In this document: in pieces, positions 13,101 through 22,752 of the stretch
Layout of the letters: each line of letters begins with the position of its first letter
Numbering within the stretch: position 1 is the first letter of the stretch
Assembly (NCBI GenBank): GCA_949987565.1
Contig: OX465104.1
Span: 10,210,034 to 10,274,033, forward strand
DNA: 64,000 nt
From: Luidia sarsii
Taxonomy: Eukaryota; Echinodermata; Asteroidea; Paxillosida; Luidiidae
Direction of reading: 5' to 3'
Made by a program: the position numbers and the translations under genes
Notes under the pieces: generated by a model
Seen by the model: only the letters and a program-made list of their open reading frames with translations
Databases searched by the model: none
What the model was told of the DNA's origin: nothing

Positions 13101-13559
13101 AGATTTAGTTCAAACTAAGTGGGGCTTACTGGCTTAGTTACATATGTCACGACATTAGTTACCCACTACGGTCTACACTAAGCCTACATCTGACTGCCAT
13201 TGCTGCGTTCAATCAAAGAGTTACGTAGCCAGCTAAGTTTCACTACACACACTGGCACTCAGTGACAGTGTTCTAAAAAAAATGATAATATTATAATAAT
13301 ACTGCTGTCGTGTTATCAAAGAAGACCTTGAGGCACTTTGATAATTTGCTAATTTACAACTAAGGCCTACATACTTCCATGAAAATTATATATTTATGGA
13401 GGAAAATAGTTTAAAACTGAAGAGTGTTTGAAGGCATTCACGGATTTCAGACTGAGTAGGAAACAACATACTGCACACAGCCATTTCGGGAAAAGGTTAA
13501 TTTACTCAATACTCACCCAAAGAGCGATCAAATCGGCCTTTTCCCGATGACGATAACAT
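688..13559 (-). CDS. HGS: HGS/Hrs, ESCRT-0 subunit (13 exons, 3' end outside window)
   Basis: Hrs binds PI3P on early endosomes and ubiquitinated cargo and starts ESCRT sorting into multivesicular bodies. Coding exons (minus strand): 13559-13517, 12468-12384, 10454-10379, 9434-9342, 8606-8486, 7509-7457, 6432-6364, 5495-5371, 4854-4671, 4120-4064, 3750-3709, 2694-2524, 895-688. All have AG/GT borders and the phases sum correctly to 442 codons. Order seen: VHS (about 1-150), FYVE (about 160-220), UIM (about 262-279), then a conserved linker with ARYLNRSYWEQKQEE and a block containing INRMKSDSSRGRSI and MHPQLL. The start ATG is at 13559 (MLSSSGKGRF), in line with the short N-terminus of human Hrs (777 aa). 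The coiled coil and C-terminal Q/P-rich tail must lie left of position 1. Nothing in 1-687 reads as the next exon. Confidence 0.95.
1009..1277. mobile_element. Foldback MITE (arms 1009-1072 and 1212-1277)
   Basis: The left arm starts ATGGACCTTTCCCATG and contains TTTGCAT-type and GCGCATGCGC words; the right arm is its reverse complement ending CATGGGAAAGGTCCAT. The centre of about 140 bp has no open frame of note. It sits in an HGS intron. Confidence 0.75.
1492..1815 (-). other. Unassigned open frame in HGS intron 12
   Basis: On the minus strand a frame of about 107 codons follows an in-frame stop and reads protein-like (DFDHPNPDTVSWLQRLCD, EEVRTIILGRHRGDYPLH). It shows no splice context agreeing with HGS phase and matches no family I recognise. 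It may be a fragment of a gene or element captured in the intron. Confidence 0.2.
2055..2415. repeat. Five alternating inverted arms of a foldback element
   Basis: A roughly 75-bp arm with GCAGAGTACCCACTTCC, AAATGTTGAGTCACTGGCTC and GAGCCACAATCCATCTC recurs five times, alternating in orientation (arm, inverse, arm, inverse, arm). It shares words (GTACTCTGCC, GCTCTTCTCAGAGCC, TTGAGT) with the foldback family at 19195, 31860, 34425, 48560 and 57545. Confidence 0.75.
2890..2985 (+). mobile_element. tRNA-derived SINE-like fragment, family 1
   Basis: GGATAGCCCAGGCGGTAAGAG resembles an A box and GGTCTCCAGTTCAGGTCCCAG a B box, with the spacing of a tRNA gene. Four related copies are at 17905, 26755, 33228 and 63400. 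No full tRNA cloverleaf is formed. Confidence 0.55.
3100..3585. repeat. Irregular tandem repeat of CCTCAATCCTCTGAAATC
   Basis: The motif AATCCTCTGAAATCCTC recurs at uneven spacing, separated by short unique pieces, more than a dozen times in an HGS intron. The last piece is inverted (AGAGGATTTCTGAGGATTT). Open frames across it are incidental. Confidence 0.7.
4195..4660. repeat. Purine-rich GGGAGGCAGG/GGGAGAGA array, 3' of HGS exon 9
   Basis: Nearly pure purine strand with GGCAGGCAGG and GGGAGAGA runs. It lacks stops in several frames and produces long spurious frames (LPPCLPASLP-type on the minus strand). Long purine tracts like this can form triplex DNA and are prone to replication slippage. 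Confidence 0.85.
4671..4854 (-). CDS. HGS: HGS exon 9: ubiquitin-interacting motif
   Basis: The 61 full codons include PPEYLNSPL followed by the UIM EEEELQLAMALSLDAAE, close to the double-sided UIM of vertebrate Hrs with its A-x-x-x-S core. The exon lies between two purine-rich GGGAGGCAGG arrays (4195-4660 and 4905-5208). A partial second copy of its 5' half and acceptor lies 400 bp further 5' (5206-5297). The donor GTAGGT follows immediately in the 4661-4670 spacer. Confidence 0.94.
4905..5208. repeat. Purine-rich GGCAGGGAGG array, 5' of HGS exon 9
   Basis: Second block of the same array, between the true exon 9 and its partial copy. Together the two blocks surround the UIM exon, which suggests that slippage or unequal exchange in the array produced the copy. 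Confidence 0.85.
5206..5297 (-). pseudogene. Partial duplicate of HGS exon 9 (5' half plus acceptor)
   Basis: Positions 5206-5297 repeat 4806-4897 with only a few differences, at exactly 400 bp offset. The copy keeps the acceptor (CTCTGCAG at about 5255) and the codons SRSETSSSSGAGE with a V-to-A change, then runs into the purine array instead of the PPEYL and UIM codons. Use of this acceptor would add low-complexity Leu/Pro sequence, so it is probably not a functional exon. Confidence 0.8.
5371..6432 (-). CDS. HGS: HGS exons 7-8: FYVE zinc finger
   Basis: Exons 6432-6364 and 5495-5371 join in phase 0 to form a complete FYVE finger. All signature elements are visible: the WxxD motif (PDWVDGDKC), the basic RKHHCRHCG patch that contacts phosphatidylinositol 3-phosphate, and the RVC motif (VRVCETC). 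The eight zinc ligands are paired as CHTC, HCRHC, CSKC and CETC. No ligand is lost, so PI3P binding should be intact. The intron between them carries the right end of a TTAA-type element (about 6180-6326). Confidence 0.95.
5620..6326 (+). mobile_element. TTAA-type element, right end recognisable
   Basis: The segment about 6185-6326 (GTGCCAGGTTTGACTCACTTGTAC through GTGAAGTGGTTAAG) matches the right end of the 704-bp element at 59092-59795. The left end is decayed or missing. It lies in HGS intron 7. Confidence 0.5.
6460..6670. mobile_element. Copies of the GGCCTGACGTTTCGAT foldback family
   Basis: Two arms, about 6470-6545 and 6550-6662, carry CTTTGAGAAAGGTCCTGCTAG, GGATCGAAA and AACTGCTCACTGACTAAAAT. 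The most complete copies of the family are at 20610-20785 and 36965-37112. Confidence 0.6.
7090..7270 (+). mobile_element. tRNA-derived SINE-like element, family 2
   Basis: GCGGATTCAAATCCCGCCCGAG gives a B box, followed by the family tail GCTGCCTGAAATATTTTTATC and GGGCAAAGCACTGAG. Related copies on the minus strand are at 9130-9245 and 61610-61720. Confidence 0.6.
7457..13559 (-). CDS. HGS: HGS exons 1-6: VHS domain
   Basis: These six exons encode the VHS domain, residues 1 to about 157. Recognisable blocks are TSQLLLEPDWDATLQICDCI in exon 2, KNPRVTLYALQ in exon 3, SCVKNCGSVIHEEIA in exon 4, ALEMIQAWAHAFRNEP in exon 5 and FPVLRESDAMFMAEK in exon 6. VHS domains are superhelices that help Hrs bind ubiquitin and membrane. 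Exon 1 supplies only 14 codons plus one base and sits about 1 kb upstream of exon 2. Introns 2 and 3 (10455-12383 and 9435-10378) hold only repeats. Confidence 0.93.
7553..7705. repeat. Interspersed repeat copy (CCAAAGGCCAATGAA family)
   Basis: About 150 bp from CCAAAGGCCAATGAATGG to TTGAGATACCAGTTTGACAT is repeated at 10519-10680 and 60270-60432, with the shared core GGGGTGCAG and TTTTTAGGGTTTTAACAGA. It is non-coding. Confidence 0.75.
9030..9250 (-). mobile_element. SINE-like family 2 copy with a tandem repeat in its tail
   Basis: On the minus strand GGAGTCGCGGGTTCGATTCC gives a B box, followed by ACCGAGCTACCTGAAAG. The tail contains about five copies of a roughly 20-bp unit, AATAAGCATTCAGTGTTATG (9033-9130), apparently expanded from the family motif CACTGAATGCTTA. 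Confidence 0.65.
10519..10680. repeat. Interspersed repeat copy (CCAAAGGCCAATAAA family)
   Basis: Second copy of the repeat described at 7553-7705, in HGS intron 2. It is the best preserved: GAGCGTTTACGCGACCGAGAG and the downstream core are intact. Confidence 0.75.
11071..11487. mobile_element. Foldback MITE, about 417 bp
   Basis: Arms begin CATAGAGCTCTATAAATA and end TATTTATAGAGCTCTATG. Inside, CCATTACCAAAGAGGGCAA and its complement also pair, giving arms of about 90 bp. It lies in HGS intron 2. Confidence 0.75.
11709..12156. mobile_element. TIR element with TCAGCGTGTTTCTACTGA ends
   Basis: Terminal inverted repeats of 18 bp at 11711-11728 and 12138-12155 enclose about 410 bp. The interior repeats words such as GTAGAAACAC and CCGGGTGT in both orientations. 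No transposase frame is present, so it is non-autonomous. Confidence 0.7.
12570..12940. mobile_element. GGCCTGACGTTTCGAT foldback family, rearranged copy
   Basis: Arms with CTTTGAGAAAGGTCCTGCTA and GGATTGAAATGTCAGGCCC occur in both orientations around AACTGCTCACTGACTAAAAT. The block looks like two copies, one inserted next to the other. Confidence 0.6.
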
Positions 13560-14000
13560 TCTCTTCTCCTTAAAATTGATGGCCTTTCCAGCCTGACACT
13601 AAATTCTCTGATATATACGAATGTGTGAAGCAAATTAATATTGTTTATATGCGATTATTCCGAGAAAATACCGAGTCATGAGTTACCAGCAATATCAGAG
13701 CCTGTGTGTTTTCAATGAAGTTCTCCGTTCTAGGCTTGCCGTGTACGTGTTTCCGCCGGATCGCGGGTACCCGCCTGCACGTTGACCAACGACGGGCGCT
13801 GCATTACGTCATTGACAGAGGCCGTTTATTTATAGAAAACGGTAATAATCAACCTCTTCAGCAGGCCAGCGCGTCGTACATTCGTGCGGACGGCCCTATA
13901 CGCTTTCGACTGAACAGGATTCGTACGCTCGTACGTACCGTCCGGACCCCGTACGGAACGCTGGTCAGCTAAAACGGTTGATTATCAACATCTTCAGAGA
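13560..14000 (-). promoter_or_regulatory. HGS: Probable HGS promoter region, CpG-rich
   Basis: The stretch upstream of the HGS ATG changes composition at about 13730-13970, where many CpG dinucleotides appear (repeated CGTACG-type words) in an otherwise AT-rich neighbourhood. A CRE-like octamer TTACGTCA lies at 13804-13811. Position and CpG content suggest the core promoter. No TATA box is evident, and the transcription start cannot be placed from sequence alone. An 88-codon open frame crosses this stretch (13706-13972) but resembles nothing I know. Confidence 0.35.
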
Positions 14001-14398
14001 GTGGTCACAATGGGAAGGTCGCGATGAGCCAAAAGGAACGTGATGATTACTGTACATCTACAACAATGGTGGCGCTGTGTTGATGCAGATAATTATGGGT
14101 GCAGAACACTAAATCGAGCAATTCCAAACCCAATTTTTTGCCAAAAGTTTCTCAGTTCCTGTAGCTCGGATCGACTACTGAAAATTGTACATGGAGTTTG
14201 TACCTTCATCTCTCATCAATGTTTGTGTCCTTAATTTAGCCGATAAGATTCAAAGTGTGTAGCCATCCAAGCCGAATTTCTGCAAGGATTTTGGGATGGT
14301 ACCCTACTCATTTCTACAGTACAGCCAAAAAGGGCCACATTTCAAGCCAGTTATGTTCCAAATTACACACAAAATTGAAGGGTGAACCCCAGGTTGTC

Positions 14399-15024
14399 TT
14401 AACCCTCAAAGAGCCCAAGGGGGCAGATTCCGCCCCCCATATTTTTTTTTATTTTGCGTCTCAGATATTATTTTTTTCTGCGTGCTGAGGCTTTATGCCT
14501 TTTGTTCAGTTCGGCCATCTCATTAGGCACATTTTGACACCAATTTTATTCAAATTAGAGGTGCCGTTCTCTGAAAGTGAAAATTTTTCAGGGCCATGTG
14601 TAGTTTTACGGGTTTTTTTCCGATTGACTTACTACATAAAAGCATGGCATCCAAAGTGCATAGACCTAGTTTATTTGTTTCAGGAATTCGTTTGCATAAT
14701 TATCTCATTAAATTGCCGTACTGCAATTATTGTTGGTGCTTCTGATTCATTATCATTGTTAATAAAAAAAATGGAAATTCAATGAAAAACATGGGAAATA
14801 AAAAAAAATACAAACATGAAAAAGCCCCAAAATTGAATAATGATTAATTAATGAGTCATAATTAGAAAAAAATAATGTTTTTCAATTGAAATTTTACACA
14901 AATTGTTAATTTTTTAATTCTCTTTTACCCTGCCAAAAATAATGCATCATTGAACGACCGAGATCTGAAGGGGCGGCTGTGAGATGTTCAAAATAACCCG
15001 GCTCTTCAGTTTGAGGATTATTAA
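14399..15024. mobile_element. TTAA-flanked element, 626 bp, AT-rich
   Basis: Both ends are TTAA target-type sites. The left end reads TTAACCCTCAAAGAGCC and the right end GGCTCTTCAGTTTGAGGATT then TTAA, an imperfect inverted repeat. The interior is AT-rich and non-coding. TTAA insertion is typical of piggyBac-class transposons. Confidence 0.55.
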
Positions 15025-15235
15025 CCTTCACTTATTCTATTATACAAAAGATCAGTTCATTAGACTCAAAAGACCCCTTATTAAAACAGTTGTGGGTCCA
15101 CATTTTATGGCAATTAATCCAGCCCGGCGGAGCCATCCTGGATAGAATTCGTATACTGCATCAATGTGACCTCTTGTTCGTGAACAAAACCGGTTCCTCA
15201 CTTATTGGGTAGAGCTGAGGTTATTGTGACGATTC

Positions 15236-15500
15236 TGGGGGAACGACGGCATAGGATGGGGAGGGATATGGCACGGAATGCCGGTGGGGTACAGGGGTCG
15301 GAGCATGGGCGGGACTGAGTGCAATTCCATTGGGGATGAGATGGGATTGGATAGGATATAGGAATGAGTATGAAGGGATGTGATGGGATAGCATGGGGTG
15401 AAATGGATTATGGGGTGTGATGAGATGAGATGGGGATGGGTTGGGAGGGGTTTGCCGGTATTGGATGGGGTAGAATTGGAAGGAGTTTGGAGGAGATGGA
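15236..15500. repeat. GATGGGAT-rich low-complexity tract
   Basis: Irregular repetition of GGGATGG, GGGATAGG and GATGAGATG on the plus strand. No coding potential is seen. Confidence 0.6.
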
Positions 15501-17904
15501 ATTGATGGGAAGGTATGAATAATGATTGGCTTGCATACGGGGGTTTAGTGTGTGTTTTTTGTGGGGTTTTTTTACATTATTTTTGTTCATAATGTGGGAT
15601 AATTTTATAAAAAGATGAAATTTGACTTACTCCACAACCTGGTGGTCCTACAATGATTGTCCTTCACCATTTTTTATGTTACTCTAGTAGGGTCAGTAGA
15701 TCAGGAGCATGCAGCATTTCAACTAATAATTCACAGCGCCAGGAATTGGCAAAAATACGCATACAATTAAACCCGCCTGTATAATCATAATAATATAATC
15801 ACCACCTGAACAAAAATCTGACCCGGCACAACGACATGATTATCCCACCAAAACACTTGTTGATAAAACAACGCCTGAAGTTAAAGTATCTTCACAATTC
15901 GATTACAAATCAATTTTCTTTTTCTCTTTTTTCGGAAATTTTAAGTATTAGAGGATATTATATTTTGATATCATTTGAAAGCTAATAGTATGCTCTTTCA
16001 CATCATTAGAAAACCTCAAAATTCTCAAAAGTGGGGTTATTCCTCATTATGCTGTGCCGGGTCACAAATAACTTTGCCAGCGATGAACAAAAACAAAAAT
16101 AATCGGTAAAAGGTAACCCCCCCCCCGCCCCGCCCCGCCCACACACCCCTTCTAACAACGTTGAATAATGGATTCCCTTGAAATACTGGTCTATATATTT
16201 TGTCAGGTAAAGGGGTCACCAAAACCCTGGAGCTGAATTCCACAGCCCGCATGGGAGGGGCTCAGGTCCTGGTGATAGAGCAGCAGTTTGGGATCTACTT
16301 TCTACTAACTCCGAGGGATTCATCCGCCAAGCTCGTTGGGATGTGCGTGTATATAAACTGAAGGAAGTAAGATTATGTGTCTTTGTGGGCAGGTCCGTCA
16401 AAGTAGTTCCATCTCGCGCTCGCTGAACGACTGCCAGTTAATTTCTGTAAGTTACTTCTCTTTTCGCTTAATCATCGTTTTCATCCTCAGTATTCGTGAT
16501 CGAATTTGTGTTTGCTGTGATATAGGGAATTTTTGTCTCGAGTGCTAGGAGAAGTATCGTCTTCTAATGAGAAGCAGTTTCCGTCTGGAAGCAAAATCTT
16601 TACAAGGCATTATTTTTTATATTTTTTATTGATTTCAACAGTTTACTGGATCTTAAGAGTGTGCGAAATTCTAAGCCAGCCTCAAAAAGCCTCTGGCATC
16701 AACACTTGAGGGTCGTGAAAAATTATAGTTGTTTGCCGAATTTCACAAAATAATTAAATTAACGCAAGTAATTCTAAGCCTGTTATTTTTTAGGCAGAAG
16801 CGTTCTAAACTGCTTACTGTCTTAAAATGTACGCATAAAATGTAAAATGTACAGGGCCTGACGTTTCGATCCCAGCACTACCTTTCCCAAAGGCATTCTA
16901 TCCGGAATCGGACATTTTTAACAGGGCTTGACATTTCCAGCCCAGCCGGACCTTCCTCGAAAAGCCCTCTCGGATCGAAACGCCTGACCCTTTGAATTTC
17001 AAATTCCCGACTTGGTCACAAATCAGCCGGTGAGACCCACATTATTATACATGTTTAACCTTGGTATTCGGACGCGTTGAGGAGTGATCCCCGATGTTAA
17101 CGCACGAATATTACAGGGACGTCTGTCTGTGGGATGTCTGGCCCCCGTCTCACCACCTTGGCTTCCCTTTCCGTCCAAGGATGTGTCCAAACTCATCGGC
17201 AAAGGCAGTGAAAAGAAAATCTACCTCCCTGACCTAACACAGGCGTAGATGCCGTACGTACGACTTATATATCTCGCACGTACGAGTTATTGCTCAATTT
17301 TAAACAGGTTTCGATACTAGCAGGACCTATTTCAAGGGTATTAAGGAAGGTCCTCGGATAGAAACGTTACCAGGCCCTCTAACTATTAATCAAAAGAGTT
17401 GGTGCATTTCCTGTCGTGTGGCATGATCATAGCCAATTAAGAAGATAATGAATTCTTTCCTGGCATGGTATAGGCATAGGTATTTTCCATGATGTCTTAT
17501 CTAATCTTAATGCGTAAAAGATAACACAGTATGTCATTCTTAACATTAATTAGGCGATAGCTGAGCACTTGGAGCGCCGCCTCGAAACATTATGATGTTG
17601 AAAGTGGTTCTGTCGTTCCTGTGTAGTGCTCGCTAGAACTAACTCTATAGCTGCCCAACCTCCCATTATATACCAACTGCCACGCCCCAATGGTATTGCG
17701 TAATACCGTCCGACTAACCAATGCGGACTATGCATTGTCGGAATCCACAAGACAATATTTCCCGCTATACGGTGAACCGCGGGAAATGGATATTTTCTTT
17801 CCATGATACCCACAATTTTTTTTTTAAATGATAACGGTATTATGTGAGTCAAACAAACTATAAGGAAAAAACTGACTTGGAACTTTTGAACAAATTGAAC
17901 AATT

Positions 17905-18160
17905 GGCAAAGAATACTTTGACTGGACCCGAGATCTCTAGATTGCTAGAGCTTTTCCATCTGAGCTATCCAGCCCTTAGATGGTGGCCTCCCCAAATGGT
18001 CAACTATTATAGTCTTTGCCGGGATGGGGGCTCCAGTCAGAAGCAACTCAATGATCAACTGCCGTATATATCTGCAGGGATCACACCGCCGTATAGACCA
18101 CTGGTACGTTAATCCAGAGGTCTCGGGTTCAAGTCCTGGTCCAGTAAAAGTTTTCTTTGC
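17905..18160 (-). mobile_element. tRNA-derived SINE-like element, two heads in opposite orientation
   Basis: On the minus strand CTAAGGGCTGGATAGCTCAG and ATCTCGGGTCCAGTC give A- and B-box-like words (about 17915-17985). On the plus strand a second B box, CTCGGGTTCAAGTCCTGGTCC, is at about 18121-18141. The pair looks like two family 1 insertions head to head. Confidence 0.6.
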
Positions 18161-18424
18161 CATTTTCTTTTTTGATTTCTGGTGCTCTATAAATACAAAG
18201 TAAAAGAGGTTAAGGTCCTGACGTCTCCATCCTATAAGCGGGGCCATTGTGAAAGGTCTAGCAAGGATTGAAACGCTTGAAGTTCTGGTTCAAGTGATTC
18301 GACCTCGAGTCGGCCCGTCGATCACTCAAACGACAATCAACAACCGGGGGAAAATCCCTGATAAAGACAGTGAGTTTGATTGGCACGTCCAGCCATTTCC
18401 TGTTATGATGGGCTCTGTCTTTAG

Positions 18425-18886
18425 CCGTTTCCGCACTGGACTTATTTTTCACCGAGCCCGTGGGTAACATTCCAATGGGTAAATCTTCCTGGCGTCCGCA
18501 CTTGGACTTTTCGACTCGGGTAAACTAACCGAGACGATCGGTAAAACTAACCGACTCATGTACATGTGCATGTACTCTAGGTACACAAACACGTTGTTAC
18601 CCTGCGGCCGCACGAGTCTTGCATACAGTAACGTAACATGCGGGGCGCCGGATGTGTTTTTTTACCGAGTCGTTTACCGAGACGTCGTGTCCGGATTGGA
18701 CTTATCGACTCGGTTAAACTGACCTGGTCAATTTAACCGGGCAGAAGTTGGTCGGTTAAACTACCCACTGGAGTCGGGTAAGTTACCTGGGAGGAAAACT
18801 TCCTGGGCTGTCCGCACTGGACTTAAAATGGTCAATTTACCCATTTGCTCGGTTAGTTTACCCATTTTAAGTCCAGTGCGGACGAT
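18425..18886. mobile_element. Foldback element with CCGCACTGGACTT arms
   Basis: The motif TCCGCACTGGACTTA occurs at about 18430, 18500, 18700 and 18811. The last forms a near-perfect hairpin with its complement ending at 18883 (GTCCGCACTGGACTTAAAAT and inverse). Related words occur at 56780-56970. Confidence 0.6.
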
Positions 18887-19194
18887 GGAGATTTTCTGCT
18901 GGCCGTTTATTTTTTTGAGATTTGCCTATTTCTTATATAATAGAAAGAAATTGTTAGCCTGAACTTCGACTACTTTCATGTCATGGTAGGATTGATCTAG
19001 AAGTCCAACCCTCTACTTTTCTATTTTCATTTTCTTATGTTGGGTATTTTGGGTAATCAGGAAAGTGTCCAGCTTGCTGCGTATTACTTTCATAAATTGT
19101 TTAAAATGAATTGTTTGAAATTCTGAATTGCTGAACAAGTTGCAATGCCAAAGCACGATCTCAGTGCAGTGGGTTATGATGTTTTACCATAAGA

Positions 19195-19345
19195 TAAGAC
19201 TTGAAGGTTTGCATGGTGAAACAAAATTGTGGAACGTTTGCGGTGACACCATGTATATATCTTCTCTTTCAAGAAGTCTGGCTCTGAAAAGAGCCGGTAA
19301 CTCAACCTTTCGAGTAGTGTGTACTCTGCCCGTAGTCAGGAGACT
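19195..19345 (+). mobile_element. TTTGCGGTGACACCATGTA foldback family, half copy
   Basis: Contains TTTGCATGGTGAAAC, TTTGCGGTGACACCATGTA, GGCTCTGAAAAGAGCCGGTA and TGTGTACTCTGCCCGTA. The same order of words occurs at 31855-32110, 34425-34560, 48560-48735 and 57545-57735. Confidence 0.6.
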
Positions 19346-20401
19346 TCGTGAAAGAAAAGAGATAACATACATGGTTACGCGTAACTTTCGACCAATATTG
19401 CACCTTGATGACCAATGCACGCAGAAACTGCACAGACGCATCCCTGCTTACGATGGGTTACTTCTGTGAATGCCAAAATTTAGTAGGGCTACCATCGATA
19501 CCGCATGCATCGTATGATACTGCCTTAGTTGTAATATTGAATTTCGCTGTGCTCGGTAGTAGTGTACCGGGAACTGCAGGTGTCATATTGTTTATCGCAG
19601 CTTGTATGTGCGTACCGGTATTCTTCCAGGTGCTGCATGCCGCGTCGAAGTCGTCTGGCATTCAATTTGGATCCCAACCCGATCCGACATTGTTCTTTGT
19701 CAGTTGCGTTGTAAAAAATGTAAAGTACAATGTAAAGAAGTGTATAGACAGGAGCCCTGTCAATCAAATGAACGAGGACAAGGACAGGCGATGTTCGTGT
19801 GTTAGACCATATCGTTGTGGAACCTTCGGCAAAAAGTTCAAAGCTCTTATGAGACAAGTCAAAGTAGGCCCATACACTCAGTAGTCGATCGTCAAAATGA
19901 ACTAGGCACGGGCAGACATTGTTCTTGTGTAGAACCATGTCTCTGTGGAACTCATTCGAGTAAAAAAAGTACAATGCTTTTTTGATGAATTTCAAATTGG
20001 GTGGGTCACAACTGAGCGGATTTAAGTTCAGTTTTCAACCGAGTCATCGATAGATTCTAAAACTTTCTGTCTTGGGAGAAAACCAAGTAACGAATCGGTG
20101 ACTACGGTCTATCCTTGCACAGCTGGCGTTGATTAAAATCTGTTCAGAGGTGTCTACTGGTGCGAGAAAGAACAGACTGTATGTTCATAATTTCATTCTC
20201 CAGTAAACCACACTTTACACCGGTCTGCAACTGACAGAAAGGGAAACATCAGACGGCCGATGCGCACTGGCGACCATAGATATCCTCCGAATGCTACACG
20301 GTCATGCGCAAGTTCAGCGATAGTATATAGGCCTTTCTTAATATCTATGCAAACTGTATAGGCGTCGAACTGAAACCAAGGCTATATGGGTGGTAGATTT
20401 C

Positions 20402-21098
20402 CATGATGTCGGCGAAACACCGGTATGTGGTTTCTCTGTGCTCCTCGATCAAAAGAACTACATGTACACCACCAGAAATCAGCTTCCACCTATTTCTAAA
20501 GGATAGAACCCTGCGGGGAAAAATGGATTATGAAGATCATGCATGCAAAGAAGAAGGACCACTTTTTCAAGATAGATTTCTACTTTTAAACGACTTATTT
20601 TTAAAGTGGTATACAAAAATGTTGCAAACTGCTCACTGACTAAAATTACCAAAATGCAAATCTCAAAATTTAGTGGGCCTGACGTTTCGATCCTAGCAGG
20701 ACCTTTCTCAAAGGCAGATACTCTGCCTTTGAGAAAGGTCCTGCTAGGATCGAAACTTCAGGCCACTAAATTTTGAGTGACTTATTTTTTTAATTATTCG
20801 TTATGTTTGTAAATCGTTACTATACACGTAACGTTCGTGCAGTAGCACACGACGCACTCAATATCTGCGATTCCATTGTATACAAACATGACAAATCTAA
20901 CTTAGAAAAAAGTCGTTTAAAAGTAGAAATCTACCTTGAAAAGTGGTCCCTCGTCTCGCCTGACCTTCGAAATCCACTTTTCCCGCAGGGTTCTATCCTT
21001 TGGAAACAGATGGAGGCTGATTTCTGGCGGTGTTTTCCTCTTGTTCGAGGATCAGAGCACCGTATTGGAACCGCGCAGTGTTTCGCCGACATCTTGGA
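20402..21098. mobile_element. Large foldback (arms about 190 bp) with a nested foldback
   Basis: Outer arms 20402-20600 and 20915-21098 are imperfect inverse copies: GTCGGCGAAACACCGG pairs with the inverse of GTGTTTCGCCGACATC, and GTAGAAATC runs pair at the inner edge. Inside, 20610-20785 is an almost perfect hairpin of the GGCCTGACGTTTCGAT family. So one hairpin element has inserted into the loop of another. Confidence 0.75.
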
Positions 21099-22020
21099 AA
21101 TCTAGCGCCCATAAATTATAGCCTCGTCTTCAGTTCGATGCATACAATTTGCATGAAATCTTAAGAGAGGCCTATTATCTTTCGTTTGGGCTTTGGCTTC
21201 GGCTACAACTAAGTATTCGGACTGCACGTGAGTCTATGGAAGGCGTCTTTGTCAACGCAAACTGTCCACAGTGCGTGTAAGCGATACTCGAACGAACTCC
21301 TAATCCTGTGCGTTGAAAAAACAAACTATTTCCAATCAGAATCTGCGGTACCGGCTGCGGACTTGCACCGCGACAGAAATGGGTACATACAGTGAGAAGT
21401 GACGCACTGTAACAGGTGTGGAGGGCGCTGTCGATCTTGCCATGATGATCATCGACTCGATTTATTAATATGCAAATAAAACAGAGACGAAACTATGACT
21501 GGATCGGCGTTTGAACCCATGATTCGGGTTGAGTGTAACAGCGGCTGTACGTATAACCTGGGCCATCTATATAGCCCTTAGGTAGATAAATGGACCTTCA
21601 CAAATTGTCAATCATCTTTGGCGGGATGGGCGTCGATTTTAACGAATTTGTTTATCCAATTCCAAAGGTGATTTCTTCGTGGATTGGTTTGATTTCTTTT
21701 GCCATGAAGTACCAACAAGGTCAACAAGTATCAACAAGGTCAACAAGCATGCATAGACGTATAATGTTATCAAATCAGAGAGGAATCTCCACGTCCCGCT
21801 ATACCGGTGTAGACAGGCAACTCCGAATCTAAAACTTATACGGTATATTGCTAGAACCTATTTATCTGGAGCAAGTTTATCAAGTTATATCCATACAATG
21901 CACATCAATCTCGCCACATTATTTAATACAAAATAAATAACAAATCTTACCTAAATCAATGCGTCGGGAGTGGCCGTCCGGCCGTCCTCGTCCTCGGAAC
22001 TTCTCTCAGACGGTACTTAA

Positions 22021-22062
22021 CGCCGAGAGGTACCGGGATCGATGCCCGGATTCTCCACCATA
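22021..22062 (-). other. Primer-binding-site-like word, possible LTR remnant
   Basis: Read on the minus strand from 22060, the sequence begins TGGTGGAGAATCCGGGCATC and continues as the complement of a T-arm (CCGGGATCGATGCCCGG on the plus strand). This is the form of a retroelement primer-binding site, or of a tRNA 3' end with CCA. No matching acceptor 5' strand exists, so it is not a tRNA gene. No gag or pol frame is nearby. Confidence 0.3.
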
Positions 22063-22561
22063 TCTTATGTGGGTCAGTAACTCTCGACTAGGGACTACTT
22101 AACAAACCAAGGCAAGGAACAACGTATACTGCACAACTAAGCAAACATAATTTAATGTAACAGAACGGGGTTTAGGTGTGTTCCGAGGACAGTCCGACGA
22201 CCACTGGCTCGAACCGCCACACCCTATGCCTTATATCCTAGCAGGGCTTTAATTTAATACAATGGTACATTGTGCTTGGGCATAGGGCAAATAGTTTCTG
22301 CGGTTACGATCCGCTCGGCCGTAGGTTACATCGTTTACATAACAATAATAATAAACCTACACCCTATATTCTTGATTGGTAACGTAATGAGTTTTTCTCC
22401 TTAATTCTCGCTACCAATCAAGCGATAGCAGGAGCATTCTGCGTATTTGGCATTGGTGGTTATGCATTTTATCTTGAGACTAAAAGACCGCCTGGAAGGC
22501 TCTCATTACAGAACAACTTGTCCTATTTTTCTCAGTAGTTACAGGCAGCATCTTTTTAATA

Positions 22562-22752
22562 AGGTCTCTTGTCAAAAAGATCATCGGTTGAGTGCCGGTT
22601 GAATTCATCCGACTGATACAATGTCCCCCGGTAGAAAGCCGATTGTACTGGACTACGGGGTGAAAAATTCACGATGGCTATCCGGTGGAAACGACATCGG
22701 ACGGGTCAAATCATCTGATACCCAACCGATGATATTTTCGACAAGAGGCCTA
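22562..22752. mobile_element. TIR element copy 1 (GTCAAAAAGATCATCGGTTG ends)
   Basis: A 190-bp unit with inverted ends CTTGTCAAAAAGATCATCGG and the near-inverse CCGATGATATTTTCGACAAG. The same element in opposite orientation is at 51620-51812, sharing the interior words GTAGAAAGCCGATTGTACTG and GATGGCTATCCGGTGG. Confidence 0.8.

Noticed and set aside
19405..19884. 159-codon frame as a gene
   Set aside because: No domain, no splice partners, and its C-terminal part resembles a degenerate local duplication (19770-19960). Left unassigned.
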